Source: an uncultured Anaerolineae bacterium (lineage in GTDB: Bacteria > Chloroflexota > Anaerolineae > J036 > Brachytrichaceae). Taken from it: a DNA stretch of 64,000 nt. Under the pieces are notes generated by a model. The model did no database searches and had not been told where the DNA came from. It saw only the letters and a list, made by a program, of their open reading frames with translations. This document shows, piece after piece, positions 16,490-25,152 of the stretch. Position numbers and translations under genes: made by a program. The stretch's first letter is position 1, and every line of letters starts with the position of its first letter. The stretch covers positions 1 to 64,000 of the forward strand of contig CALGMA010000009.1 of the NCBI GenBank assembly GCA_937959265.1. Direction: 5' to 3'.

Positions 16490-16518
16490 GTTGAGCACGC
16501 CGATGCCGATGAAAAACC

Positions 16519-18309
16519 ATGCGTGAATCATTACCCGCCACGGCGCAGAACGCGTTCAAACGTGCTGCTCGATATGTGCCGGTGCTGACCTGGGCGCGCC
16601 GCTACCAGCGCGAGTGGCTGACCAGCGACCTCATCGCGGGTGTGACGGTGTGGGGCGTGATGACGCCTTCGGCCATGGCCTATGCCCAACTGGCCGGCCT
16701 GCCCGCCCAGCACGGCTTATATGCCGCCATGATGTCGTTGATCGCCTACGCCATCTTCGGCATGTCACGCCACGTCAAGGTCATCACCAGCTCGACCGTG
16801 GCTGTGATGTCGGCCAGCGTGCTGGCGTCGTTCGCAGTCACCGACCCTGCCAGGTATCTGCTCCTGTCGTCGGCGTTGGCGCTGGCCGTCGGCATTGGGC
16901 TGGTGGCCGCGGGTATGATCAAGCTTGGCTTCATCGCCGACTTCCTGTCCAAGCCGATCATCGCCGGTTTCATCTTTGGCGTCGCCATCACCATCATCAT
17001 CGGCCAATTGCCGAAGGTGTTCGGTCTACCCGGCGGCAGCGGCACGATCTTCGAACAGATCACCCAGTTCATTACTCGCTTGCCGCAGACTAACCTGTTC
17101 TCGCTTGGCATCAGCATCGGCGCGATCGTCGTGATGACAGTCATGCGCAGACGCTTCCCGCGCATCCCGGCCGGGCTGGTGGTGCTCGTGTTGTCCATCG
17201 CCGCCGTGGGGCTGTTCAACCTCGACCAGCGCGGCGTGAGCATCGTCGGCAGCGTACCGCAGGGGCTGCCGACGATCCGGCTGCCGCTCGTGTCGTTGAG
17301 AGATCTGGCCGGCATCGTCACTGGCGCGGCGGGCATCATCTTCCTGGCCGCAGGCGAATCGCTCGGCACGGCACGCGCCTACGCGACGCAACATCGCGAG
17401 GCGCTGGACGCCGACCAGGAGTTGATCGCGCTCGGCGCGTCGAACATCGCCAGCGGCCTGGCGCAGGGGTTCGCGGTGGACGTCAGCCTGTCCACCACGG
17501 CCACCTCAGAGAATGCCGGCGCACGCACCCAGTTGTCGGGTTTGGTGACGGCCGGGCTGGTGGCCATCACGCTGCTGTTCCTCGCGCCGCTGTTCGCCAG
17601 CCTGCCGAACGCCGTGCTGGGCGTGCTGGTCATCCTGTCGGTGGTAAGTCTGCTCGACGTGCAACGCCTGCTGGCCATCTATCGCGCCCGTCGCGCCGAC
17701 TTCCTGTTGGCCATCACTGCGCTGGCTGGTGTGTTGCTTTCGGACGTATTGACCGGTCTGTTGATCGCGGTGTTGTTGGCGTTAGTGCAGGTGTTGTATC
17801 GCGCCAGCCGGCCGTATCTGGCCCAGTTGGGTGAAATTCCCGGTTCGCCAGGGGCCTATGGCGATCTCGCCCGCGCGCCGAACAACCAACAAGTGCCTGG
17901 CTTGTTGATCCTGCGGCTGGATGCGCCGCTGTATTACTTCAACGCCAACCAGGCGACTAAACAGATTCGCGATCTGGTAGCAGGCAGCAAGGATACCGTG
18001 CGGGCGGTGCTGCTCGACCTGGGTGCCACGGCTGACCTGGACATCACCAGCGCCGACGCGTTGCAGGAGTTGATGCGCGACATGCGTGAAGAAAACATCC
18101 GGGTGATGTTCGTGCACCTGCGCGGCGGCGTGCGCGAGCGGCTGGCGCGCATGGGCAAGATGGCGGACTTTGGCGCGGCCAACGTGTATCCCAGCATTGA
18201 CGTCGCTGTGCGCGACTTCAAAGGCGCGTGGATCACGCCGGATGAAGCGCCCGTGCCGGTGGCAGAAGCGACACCGGATCGCGATGCCGGAATCGCTCAT
18301 CAACGCTAA
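16519..18309 (+). CDS. SulP-family sulfate/anion transporter with STAS domain (copy 2)
   Basis: 596 residues. The membrane domain includes GVMTPSAMAYAQLAGLPAQH, SSTVAVMSAS and the charged segment ATQHREALDADQELIALGAS. The STAS domain covers about residues 430-560 with AVLLDLGATADLDITSADAL. It is only a distant paralogue of the copy at 13721. The stop codon at 18307-18309 abuts the left end of a decayed IS630-type element, so the natural downstream sequence has been displaced. Together with the sulfatase it could control sulfate uptake or release. Bicarbonate is an alternative substrate. Confidence 0.88.
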   Translation: MRESLPATAQNAFKRAARYVPVLTWARRYQREWLTSDLIAGVTVWGVMTPSAMAYAQLAGLPAQHGLYAAMMSLIAYAIFGMSRHVKVITSSTVAVMSASVLASFAVTDPARYLLLSSALALAVGIGLVAAGMIKLGFIADFLSKPIIAGFIFGVAITIIIGQLPKVFGLPGGSGTIFEQITQFITRLPQTNLFSLGISIGAIVVMTVMRRRFPRIPAGLVVLVLSIAAVGLFNLDQRGVSIVGSVPQGLPTIRLPLVSLRDLAGIVTGAAGIIFLAAGESLGTARAYATQHREALDADQELIALGASNIASGLAQGFAVDVSLSTTATSENAGARTQLSGLVTAGLVAITLLFLAPLFASLPNAVLGVLVILSVVSLLDVQRLLAIYRARRADFLLAITALAGVLLSDVLTGLLIAVLLALVQVLYRASRPYLAQLGEIPGSPGAYGDLARAPNNQQVPGLLILRLDAPLYYFNANQATKQIRDLVAGSKDTVRAVLLDLGATADLDITSADALQELMRDMREENIRVMFVHLRGGVRERLARMGKMADFGAANVYPSIDVAVRDFKGAWITPDEAPVPVAEATPDRDAGIAHQR

Positions 18310-18310
18310 A

Positions 18311-19267
18311 CTGTGGTCTGACCACTTAATTCTGCTTACTAGCGGTCGCGGGCGACGCCGCATGTTTGGTGAACAGACGTTTGGCACGCTTCCAGTCGAA
18401 TGTCCATTCAGAAGCAATGCTCAGAAGCAATGCGCCGATTCAAACATTGGCCAGTCAAGGCATGAAGTTCAATCTCGGCGATGTTCAGCCAAGACACATG
18501 CACCGGCGTGAAGTGAAAGCACAACCGACTCAAGATACGATCGGCCTCGGCTTTGCCGAAGATTTCGATCAAGGTCACGGCATCATGGATATTGAGTTGA
18601 TCCAAAACGACATCAATGCAGACGGCAGCGGGATACAACCCATCGACCAAAGAGCACATGGTCTAGGCAGAGTCCTCCTTGGTTCGGCGTTGAGTGATGA
18701 GGGCGTGTCTTTGACCCAACTTGGGTGTGGTTAACACTCATGTGAGGTAGGCGGCATCGACTTCGGCGCGACACCAACTCGCCACTTGCCACGGCTTGAA
18801 CTTGTTTTTTGCAACACCTGCCGCATGGTTTCTGGCGCGACCTCCTGGATGAATCCGCGATCAATCGCTTCGTCGGCCAACAAGTGCACTGTCCAGCGTT
18901 GCCGTCCCCTGGGTGGCGCACCACAGACCAAAGCAACCAACAACTGTTCTTCTTCATTCGTCAGTCAAGGTGGCTGCCCAGGCCGAGCGCGTTCCGACAG
19001 GGCCTGCTTCGCCCCCTCTCGACACCACCGCACCCGTGTCCGCCGCACCGTGTCTCGGCTGGTATTGAATGCATCCGCTATCTGTTCATCGGTCCAGCTA
19101 TGCGCCCTCTTCTCAACACAATGTCGCTCGCAGAATCTCGCGAGCCAGGTGCTTGCCGGTTCGCACCATCCGCAGCAGCATTCATCGCTCGCTGGCCGTC
19201 AACCGAACCTTGGACTTGCCTGTCATGCGCCCAAGGCACTATGCAAAATTATCTGGTCAAACCACTA
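18311..19267 (-). mobile_element. Decayed IS630-family insertion sequence
   Basis: Imperfect terminal inverted repeats of 25 bp (18311-18335 and 19243-19267, 19 of 25 positions matching, core TGACCA..TAATT) bracket a broken transposase gene on the minus strand. TA dinucleotides lie at both outer edges, as expected for IS630/Tc1-type insertion. Total length about 0.96 kb. The element sits directly behind the stop codon of the SulP gene. Confidence 0.7.
18326..19226 (-). pseudogene. IS630-family transposase, multiply disrupted
   Basis: Reading leftward from ATG 19226: MTGKSKVRLTASER, an in-frame stop, then MLLRMVRTGKHLAREILRA. Frame changes follow, leading to ALVCGAPPRGRQRWTVHLLA (the linker region), AVCIDVVLDQLNIHDAVTL (second catalytic Asp region), FHFTPVHVSWLNIAEIELHA (third catalytic region) and a final piece FDWKRAKRLFTKHAA ending at 18326. 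The order is that of intact IS630 transposases, but several shifts and stops make it non-functional. Confidence 0.8.
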
Positions 19268-19326
19268 GCTAGATTACACTGAAGCTAGGCGATAACAGCT
19301 TGAATCCCTGGGTGACGGACGAATAG

Positions 19327-19629
19327 GTGCTCGAGCCGGATCATGGGTCACCCAAAGTGTGGAAGTACAACCTGGAGACGAATGACAGGGAAGTATTCGT
19401 AGAATTCACTTCCAACGCCCTGATCAGCGATGAGGAACGATTGAAGGGAGAGAGAGTCGCAGTGCGGTCTGCGATGATAGGAAGGAGGGACAGACAACAT
19501 CTGATTTTTGTGCCGCTGTATAACGAAGTGATTGCGGGTAGGCTACATGTAGCTGAGGTGTGCGCTTCAGCGAGTGAGACGCGAATTAAAGAACTTACAT
19601 TAGGGGCGTATAGGATAAGTTGCTGGTGA
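19327..19629 (+). CDS. Hypothetical protein
   Basis: A 100-residue open frame with a GTG start (KVWKYNLETNDREVFVEFTS, HLIFVPLYNEVIAGRLHVAE). Predicted soluble alpha/beta protein without recognisable domain. It lies between an IS630 remnant and an rhs scar, and its composition is AT-richer than the flanking housekeeping genes. It may be an immunity or tip fragment of the rhs system. This is inference from location only. The rest of 19268-20056 holds the hairpin and rhs scar listed separately and no other gene. Confidence 0.35.
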   Translation: MLEPDHGSPKVWKYNLETNDREVFVEFTSNALISDEERLKGERVAVRSAMIGRRDRQHLIFVPLYNEVIAGRLHVAEVCASASETRIKELTLGAYRISCW

Positions 19630-19643
19630 CAAATGTCGGCGAG

Positions 19644-19671
19644 GGTGTCGCAGAGCCGTTAGCGCGACACC
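19644..19671 (+). terminator. Hairpin after hypothetical gene
   Basis: GGTGTCGC (19644-19651) pairs with GCGACACC (19664-19671), an 8-bp perfect stem with a 12-base loop, 14 bp after the stop at 19629. Only a short TT follows, so termination efficiency is uncertain. Confidence 0.35.
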
Positions 19672-19801
19672 TTCCTGTGAGACGCGCCTCATAGTTCGGC
19701 GCGCCAGGTCAGCGGCACCTGGCCGACAGATCGGCGGTTCATTCCGCTGTTCGCTACGCTCACGCGGGACGTAGCCGCCGGGCCGGCGGCTGCAAGCCAA
19801 C

Positions 19802-19972
19802 GTTGGACTCTATGACTATCCCCTGCGGAGACCTCCGCTGCGCTCCGGTAACGCGCGCTACTACTCGCCGCTGCTGGGGCGTTTCATCTCGCCGGACAGC
19901 ATCGTGCCGGAGCCGGAGGACCGGCGGGCGCTCAACCATTCGACTATCTTCTCAACAAAGATCCTCAATTGA
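19802..19972 (+). pseudogene. Isolated RHS core scar
   Basis: Reads VGLYDYPLRRPPLRSGNARY then YSPLLGRFISPDSIVPEPED and RRALNHSTIF before a stop at 19970-19972. Homologous to 3296-3411, but 16 kb away and lacking both the YD body and the DPSGH boundary. It seems to be an rhs fragment stranded by rearrangement or IS activity. Confidence 0.6.
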
Positions 19973-20056
19973 GCGCTTGCCTCTTGGCGACACGCTTGGA
20001 TTGAGGCTGGCTAGTGCAGTTGGGTCGCGCCGAGGACATAGATGCAAGACGTGCCT

Positions 20057-21343
20057 TTACGCTTTGGATCGAAGTGCCTTTCGCTCCAGCCGCGCGATCC
20101 GATGGGCAATCGCCTCGCGCAATGCCAGGTGTGAACTGGCGCGCAGCGCGCGTCGCGCGTAGGCCAGCGCGCGATCAAGGTCGCCCGTGCGCCACTCATA
20201 GTGCTTGGCGACCTCGATCAAGGCTTCGACGTCGTCCGTCTCCGCCAAACGCTGCCAGATGATCAGCGCTTCTTCCAAGTGCCCGCGGCGTTTCAGGAAG
20301 CGCGCGACATACCGCAGCGATGAGAGCGGAAGACCGGAGATCGAAGATTGCGGATTAGAGATTGGAGATCGGAGATCGGACCAACCTCCACCCTCGAGTC
20401 TCTCGACCTCTAATCTTCCAACTGCGGCGCGATAGCTGCGCTCGGCAGCGTCGTAGTCGCCCGCCCGCTCATAGAACCGGGCTGCGTTGAAGTGCTCCGC
20501 AGTGTCCTGCGGCTGCATGAGCGCATCTGCCAGGCGCGCTGTGAGCGTGACCATAGACAGGATGTCGTTCAAGTTGTGATACATCACGCGCTGCATGTCC
20601 TCGTTCGGTTCGCCACCGCCGGCAGCCAGGTATTCGCGATACAAGAATGGGATGACTGCGCCGGGTACGTCGCGCTGCTCGCGCCGCACACCAAGCAGGT
20701 GAAACTCGAGCGAGCCCAGGCTGCACGAGTCCAGGCTGCTGCGCCAAACGCGACGAGCCGGCAGCAGCAGGTCGAGGTGATGCTTGTTGGCGAAAGGGGA
20801 CGCTATACGCGATAAGATGAAGCGCGACTCGAGCAGCGGCACGTCGAAGGCCTGGCCGTTGAACGTGACGAGGTGCTGACGGTCATGCACACGCCGGTTC
20901 ACTTCGCACAACATCGCGGTCTCCTCAGCCGGGTCGCGCAGGAAGAATTGCTCGATGACAAAGCGTTCGCCATCGAAATACCCCAGGCCGACCAGAAAGG
21001 CAAATGTGCCGACGCCGCCATTCAAGCCGGTCGTCTCGGTGTCGAGGAACAACGCCCGGCGCAGGTCCACCTCGGCAGTAGCACGTCCCATAATCAGCCG
21101 GGCGAGTAACTCGGGCGAATAGCGCAGCGCGGCGTCCAGGGCGCGGTCGCCGTGGCGATGCGCCAGCGCGTATGCCGACCGGCTCACATAGGCAGGTCCG
21201 AATGGCGTGCGCAGCAGCTTGAGTTGAACGCGCGACGGCGCGCTGTCGCAATTCGGTTGTAGCGCCGGCCGCGATGGCTTGAGAGGTGTGGCGTGTTTGT
21301 GCACGCCCAGCCGCCGCAATCGCTCGCGCAGATTGGGGTCCAT
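20057..21343 (-). CDS. YprB-type RNase H-like exonuclease with C-terminal helical repeats
   Basis: 428 residues from ATG 21343. The central domain is a DEDD-type 3'-5' exonuclease fold as in Bacillus YprB: FLDTETTGLNGGVGTFAFLV supplies the first acidic pair, LVTFNGQAFDVPLLESRF the second region, and YHNLNDILSMV the last acidic residue. The C-terminal 150 residues are helical repeats (AARFYERAGDYDAAERSYRA, LARYARRALR-like), suggesting TPR scaffolding. A low-complexity insert (SDLRSPISNPQSSISGLPL) interrupts this part and derives from a short tandem repeat. Probably acts on RNA or DNA ends; substrate unknown. It is divergent from lpdA, 42 bp away. Confidence 0.75.
   Translation of the reverse strand: MDPNLRERLRRLGVHKHATPLKPSRPALQPNCDSAPSRVQLKLLRTPFGPAYVSRSAYALAHRHGDRALDAALRYSPELLARLIMGRATAEVDLRRALFLDTETTGLNGGVGTFAFLVGLGYFDGERFVIEQFFLRDPAEETAMLCEVNRRVHDRQHLVTFNGQAFDVPLLESRFILSRIASPFANKHHLDLLLPARRVWRSSLDSCSLGSLEFHLLGVRREQRDVPGAVIPFLYREYLAAGGGEPNEDMQRVMYHNLNDILSMVTLTARLADALMQPQDTAEHFNAARFYERAGDYDAAERSYRAAVGRLEVERLEGGGWSDLRSPISNPQSSISGLPLSSLRYVARFLKRRGHLEEALIIWQRLAETDDVEALIEVAKHYEWRTGDLDRALAYARRALRASSHLALREAIAHRIARLERKALRSKA
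20338..20386. repeat. Degenerate GGAGAT(C/T) minisatellite inside a coding gene
   Basis: About 50 bp of imperfect 7-9 bp units (GGAGATC, GAAGATT, GGATTAGA, GATTGGAGATC, GGAGATC) sits within the exonuclease gene. It encodes the low-complexity stretch RSPISNPQSSISG on the minus strand without breaking the frame. Confidence 0.7.
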
Positions 21344-21385
21344 GTCGCCCCATTGTACGGGTAATGGGGTGGGATAATCGCGCGC

Positions 21386-22828
21386 ATGGCAACGGTCTCT
21401 GTCACATCTTCCAACGGCGCTCCGATGTTCGATGTCGCGGTGCTCGGCGCGGGCCCCGGCGGATACGTCGCCGCCATTCGCGCTGCACAACTGGGATTGA
21501 AGGTCGCCCTGATCGAGCGCGATCAGCTGGGTGGCATTTGCTTGAACTGGGGATGTATCCCCACCAAAGTGCTGTTGCGCAACGCCGAGGTCGTCGAGCT
21601 GATCAAGGACGGCGAGGCCTATGGCATTAGCTACGACAACCTGCGCGTGGACTACGCCAGAGCTTACAAGCGCAGCCGTGAGGTGAGCAACCGCCTGGTG
21701 AAGGGCGTCGAGTTCCTCATGAAGAAGAACGACGTCAAGGTGTTCATCGGTGATGGGACGCTCATCGCGCCGAACGCGATCCTCGTCGAGCATCGTGGCG
21801 AAAAGCGCACGATCACGGCTAGCAATCTGATCATCGCAACCGGCGCAAAGCCGCTGGTGCTGCCCTTCCTCAAGCCAGACGGCGTGCGCGTGTTCACCTA
21901 CCGGCAGCTCCTGGAAGTGCAACGCGCGCCGAAGAGCATGATAGTAATCGGCTCCGGCGCGATCGGCATGGAGTTTGCCTACGTCTTCCACGCCTACGGT
22001 TCGGAGGTGACCGTGCTGGAAGCGCTGCCGCGCATCATGCCGCTGGAGGACGAGGAGGTGAGTGCCGAGATCACGCGCTCATTTAACCGTCGGGGCATCA
22101 AAACGATTGCCGGCGCGAAGGTGACCGACGCTAAGGTTGGCACGGATGGTATCGAGGTGTTCTTCGAGACCGACAAGGGTCAGCAGTCCATCAAGTCGGA
22201 GTGGGTGCTGGTCGCCGTGAGCGTGACGCCGAACACCGCAGGCATCGGGCTGGACAAGGTCGGCGTGAAGGTGAATCAGGCCGGCTATGTCGAGGTGGAT
22301 GACCACATGGCGACAAACGTGCCGGGCATCTACGCTATCGGCGACGTAACCGGCAAGTTGCGACTGGCGCATGTAGCCCAGGCGCAGGGTGTGGTGGCTG
22401 CGGAATCCATCGCCGCCAAGATGGGCAAGTACCATAGCCACATCCCTAAGCTCGACTACGACGCCATGCCGCGCTGCACCTATACCATTCCGCAGGTCGC
22501 GAGCATGGGCCTTTCGGAAGAGCAAGCCAAAGCGAAGGGCTATGAGGTCAAGGTCGGTAAGTTTCCACTGCGCGCCAACGGCAAATCTCTGGCGCTGAAC
22601 AACACCGAGGGCTTCATCAAGATCGTGGCCGACGCGAAGTACGGCGAGATCCTCGGCGTGCATTGCATCGGGCCGGATGTGACCGAGCTGCTGCCGGAGT
22701 TCGTGTTGGCTAAGAACGCCGAGCTGACGCCGGAGGAGATCGCCCGCGCCGTGCACGCGCATCCGACGTTGAGCGAATCGCTGATGGAAGCCGCCGAGGG
22801 CGTGGGCGGATTGCCGATTCACATTTGA
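21386..22828 (+). CDS. lpdA: Dihydrolipoyl dehydrogenase
   Basis: E3 component of 2-oxo acid dehydrogenase complexes, reoxidising dihydrolipoamide with NAD. 480 residues. FAD-binding VAVLGAGPGGYVAAIRAAQL, redox-active disulfide GGICLNWGCIPTK, NAD-binding VIGSGAIGMEFAYVF, second FAD motif GIYAIGDVTG and the catalytic HAHPTLSE near the C-terminus are all present. The N-terminus has a short extra segment (MATVSVTSSNGAP) before the FAD motif; the second ATG at residue 14 could be the real start. It is far from the pyruvate dehydrogenase E1 beta gene at 63013 but could serve the same complex. Confidence 0.95.
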   Translation: MATVSVTSSNGAPMFDVAVLGAGPGGYVAAIRAAQLGLKVALIERDQLGGICLNWGCIPTKVLLRNAEVVELIKDGEAYGISYDNLRVDYARAYKRSREVSNRLVKGVEFLMKKNDVKVFIGDGTLIAPNAILVEHRGEKRTITASNLIIATGAKPLVLPFLKPDGVRVFTYRQLLEVQRAPKSMIVIGSGAIGMEFAYVFHAYGSEVTVLEALPRIMPLEDEEVSAEITRSFNRRGIKTIAGAKVTDAKVGTDGIEVFFETDKGQQSIKSEWVLVAVSVTPNTAGIGLDKVGVKVNQAGYVEVDDHMATNVPGIYAIGDVTGKLRLAHVAQAQGVVAAESIAAKMGKYHSHIPKLDYDAMPRCTYTIPQVASMGLSEEQAKAKGYEVKVGKFPLRANGKSLALNNTEGFIKIVADAKYGEILGVHCIGPDVTELLPEFVLAKNAELTPEEIARAVHAHPTLSESLMEAAEGVGGLPIHI

Positions 22829-22831
22829 TTG

Positions 22832-25126
22832 GTGAAACGATCTGACCTGGTCACCCTGATCGTCCTCTTCGCCATGCTATTCGCTGCAGTGGGCAGCATC
22901 GTCGCGGCGGAGTGGATGCCGGGGTTGGGTGTCGTCGCCTGGGCGGCAGCGCTGGGCCTGCTAGCCGGCACAGCGCTGGCCTACAGCAGCTTCCCCGGTT
23001 GGACGGCGCATCTGACCAGCATGATCTATGGGCTGTTTACGCTGGGCGTGATCGGCGCAACGCATCCCAGCATCGCCGGAGAGGCGGACAACTGGCGCGC
23101 GCGCACCGCGCTGCTCTTTCAGAAAATCTTTGCCTGGATCGGGGAAGCGTTGAACAACGGCGCCAGCAGCGAGCCGGTGATCTTCATCCTGCTGCTCAGC
23201 GGGCTATTCTGGGTGCTGGGCTACACGGCTGCCTGGTACTCCTTCCGCCATCGGCGCATCTGGCATGTGATCCTGCCGACTGGCGTCGCGATGTTCTCCG
23301 ACGTCTACTACTACGCCGGCCAGAACCCAATGGCACCGTTCCTGCTGATCTACCTGCTGTGCGCCATAACGCTGCTGGCGCTCTCGCACTTGGCCGAGCG
23401 CGAGGCCGGCTGGTTACAAAGCCACGTGCGCTTCTCGCCTGCGTTGGGGCGATGGTTCGTCGTTGGTGGCCTGGCCATTGCCACAATGGCCGGCTTGTTC
23501 GGTTGGCGACTCAGCGAAGCGACAACCTCGGCAGCCGGTCGCAACTTCCTCGAACAGCTCAACCAGCCTTACAACGAGCTGCTCGCGCGTTGGAATCGCC
23601 TGTTCGCCAACCTGAACAACAACATTTCGCGCGAGGTGGACAGCTACGCCTCGTCCGTCACGCTCAGCGGCCCGCGCAACCTCACCGCCGAGCCGATCAT
23701 GGATGTGATCGCGCCGCCGGCGCGTTATTACTGGCGCGCCGCCAGCTATGACCATTACGACGGACTGACCTGGCGGAACACTATCGAGACTGCGACCAAC
23801 GCCCAACCATTCGATGTCAACATCCCGCTGGCCGGCTACGCTGAGCGCACGCCGGCGCAGGCCGACTTCGTCCTCTATCGCGGCACCGACAGCATCTATG
23901 TGCCGTCGCAGCCGCTGCGTGCCAGCGTCGGCGCACAGGCCATCTTCGAGCAGGTGAGCGACGCCACCGTGGACCTGGTTCAGCTCAAATTGCCCGTGCC
24001 CTTGCTGGACGGGAATCGCTACACAGCCATTGGCTCGGTGAGTATTGCGAACGTCGCGCAATTGCGCGCGGCGCCGCCGGATTACCCGGCCTGGACCGCG
24101 CGTTATCTGCAGGTGCCGCCGCAAGTGCCCGCGCGCGTCTTCGACTTGGCGCGCAACATCACGGCGCGCGCGCCGACGGCGTTCGACAAGGCGGCTGCCA
24201 TCGAGCGCTGGCTGCGGGATAACATCGCCTACGACGAGCAGTTGCCCGCGCCGCCGCCGGGCATCGAGGCCAGTGACTACGTCCTCTTCGAGGTTCGGCG
24301 CGCCTATTGCAACTATTACGCGACGGCGATGGCGACCATGCTGCGCTCGCTTGGCATCCCTGCGCGTGTGGCCGTTGGCTATGCTCAAGGTGACATGGCG
24401 CTCGACCCCAACATCCCTGATCGCGCACTCTACCGCGTCAAGGGCGACGACAGCCATATGTGGGTGGAAGTGTTCTTCACCGGCTACGGCTGGGTGGAGT
24501 TCGAGCCGACCGCTGGCCAGCCGCCGATCGAGCGCTTCGAACCACAGGCCGAAGCGACGCCGACCCCTGCGCCAACGTCGCCGCCGCCCATACCCACGCC
24601 CCAGCCCCAGGCGACGGAAGCGGCGCAAGCCGCCACGCCTACGCCGGAGCCGCAGCCCTTACAGCCCGACGCGCCGGCTAATCCGCCACCTGCGACGAAC
24701 CCTGAGGCTGGCGGCCTGTCCGAGGTACTTGACCGGCTGCGCAACAGTGGGTTGTCCTACCTGCTGCTGATTCCGCTCCTGATTGCCGTAGCGTTAGGCG
24801 CGTTGCGCTATCTCGAAAGCGCAGGGTTGGGCAGGCTGCCGGCGGTCGAGCGTGCGTATGCCCTAGTCACGCGCTACGCCGGCTGGCTCGGTGTCGGCAG
24901 GCAGCGCCAGTTCACACCCTACGAGCAAGCCGAGGCGCTCGCGGAGCGCGCGCCGCAAGCAGAGTCCGCCGTGCAACAGATCACCGACCTCTATGTGCGC
25001 AAGCGCTTCGCGCCGCCGAAGGAAGCTTACAGTCGGGACGATGCTGCAGCAGCGCTATCGGCCTGGTCCAAAGCGCGCAGCTCCCTGCGCCGGGCGTTAT
25101 TGCGGGTCAGGTTGAGAGGGAAGTAG
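22832..25126 (+). CDS. TgpA-like membrane protein with transglutaminase domain
   Basis: 764 residues. N-terminal six or so membrane helices (from VTLIVLFAMLFAAVGSI), an extracytoplasmic region, a transglutaminase-like core with catalytic Cys in RAYCNYYATAMATMLRS (about residue 492), His in DSHMWVEVF (about 541) and acidic WVEFEPT. A Pro/Thr-rich linker follows (TPAPTSPPPIPTPQ), then a single membrane helix (LLLIPLLIAVALGAL) and a DUF4129-like cytoplasmic tail. This is the architecture of TgpA and its relatives, which are linked to cell-envelope protein crosslinking or hydrolysis. The GTG at 22832 follows the lpdA stop by 3 bp, so the two are probably co-transcribed. Confidence 0.85.
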   Translation: MKRSDLVTLIVLFAMLFAAVGSIVAAEWMPGLGVVAWAAALGLLAGTALAYSSFPGWTAHLTSMIYGLFTLGVIGATHPSIAGEADNWRARTALLFQKIFAWIGEALNNGASSEPVIFILLLSGLFWVLGYTAAWYSFRHRRIWHVILPTGVAMFSDVYYYAGQNPMAPFLLIYLLCAITLLALSHLAEREAGWLQSHVRFSPALGRWFVVGGLAIATMAGLFGWRLSEATTSAAGRNFLEQLNQPYNELLARWNRLFANLNNNISREVDSYASSVTLSGPRNLTAEPIMDVIAPPARYYWRAASYDHYDGLTWRNTIETATNAQPFDVNIPLAGYAERTPAQADFVLYRGTDSIYVPSQPLRASVGAQAIFEQVSDATVDLVQLKLPVPLLDGNRYTAIGSVSIANVAQLRAAPPDYPAWTARYLQVPPQVPARVFDLARNITARAPTAFDKAAAIERWLRDNIAYDEQLPAPPPGIEASDYVLFEVRRAYCNYYATAMATMLRSLGIPARVAVGYAQGDMALDPNIPDRALYRVKGDDSHMWVEVFFTGYGWVEFEPTAGQPPIERFEPQAEATPTPAPTSPPPIPTPQPQATEAAQAATPTPEPQPLQPDAPANPPPATNPEAGGLSEVLDRLRNSGLSYLLLIPLLIAVALGALRYLESAGLGRLPAVERAYALVTRYAGWLGVGRQRQFTPYEQAEALAERAPQAESAVQQITDLYVRKRFAPPKEAYSRDDAAAALSAWSKARSSLRRALLRVRLRGK

Positions 25127-25152
25127 CGCGGGGCGCCGTAGCGCTTGTTGAC

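Noticed and set aside
22079-24628. Long minus-strand open frames opposite lpdA and the transglutaminase gene
   Set aside because: Their predicted proteins are Arg/His-rich with no domain pattern, as expected from the opposite strand of GC-rich genes.
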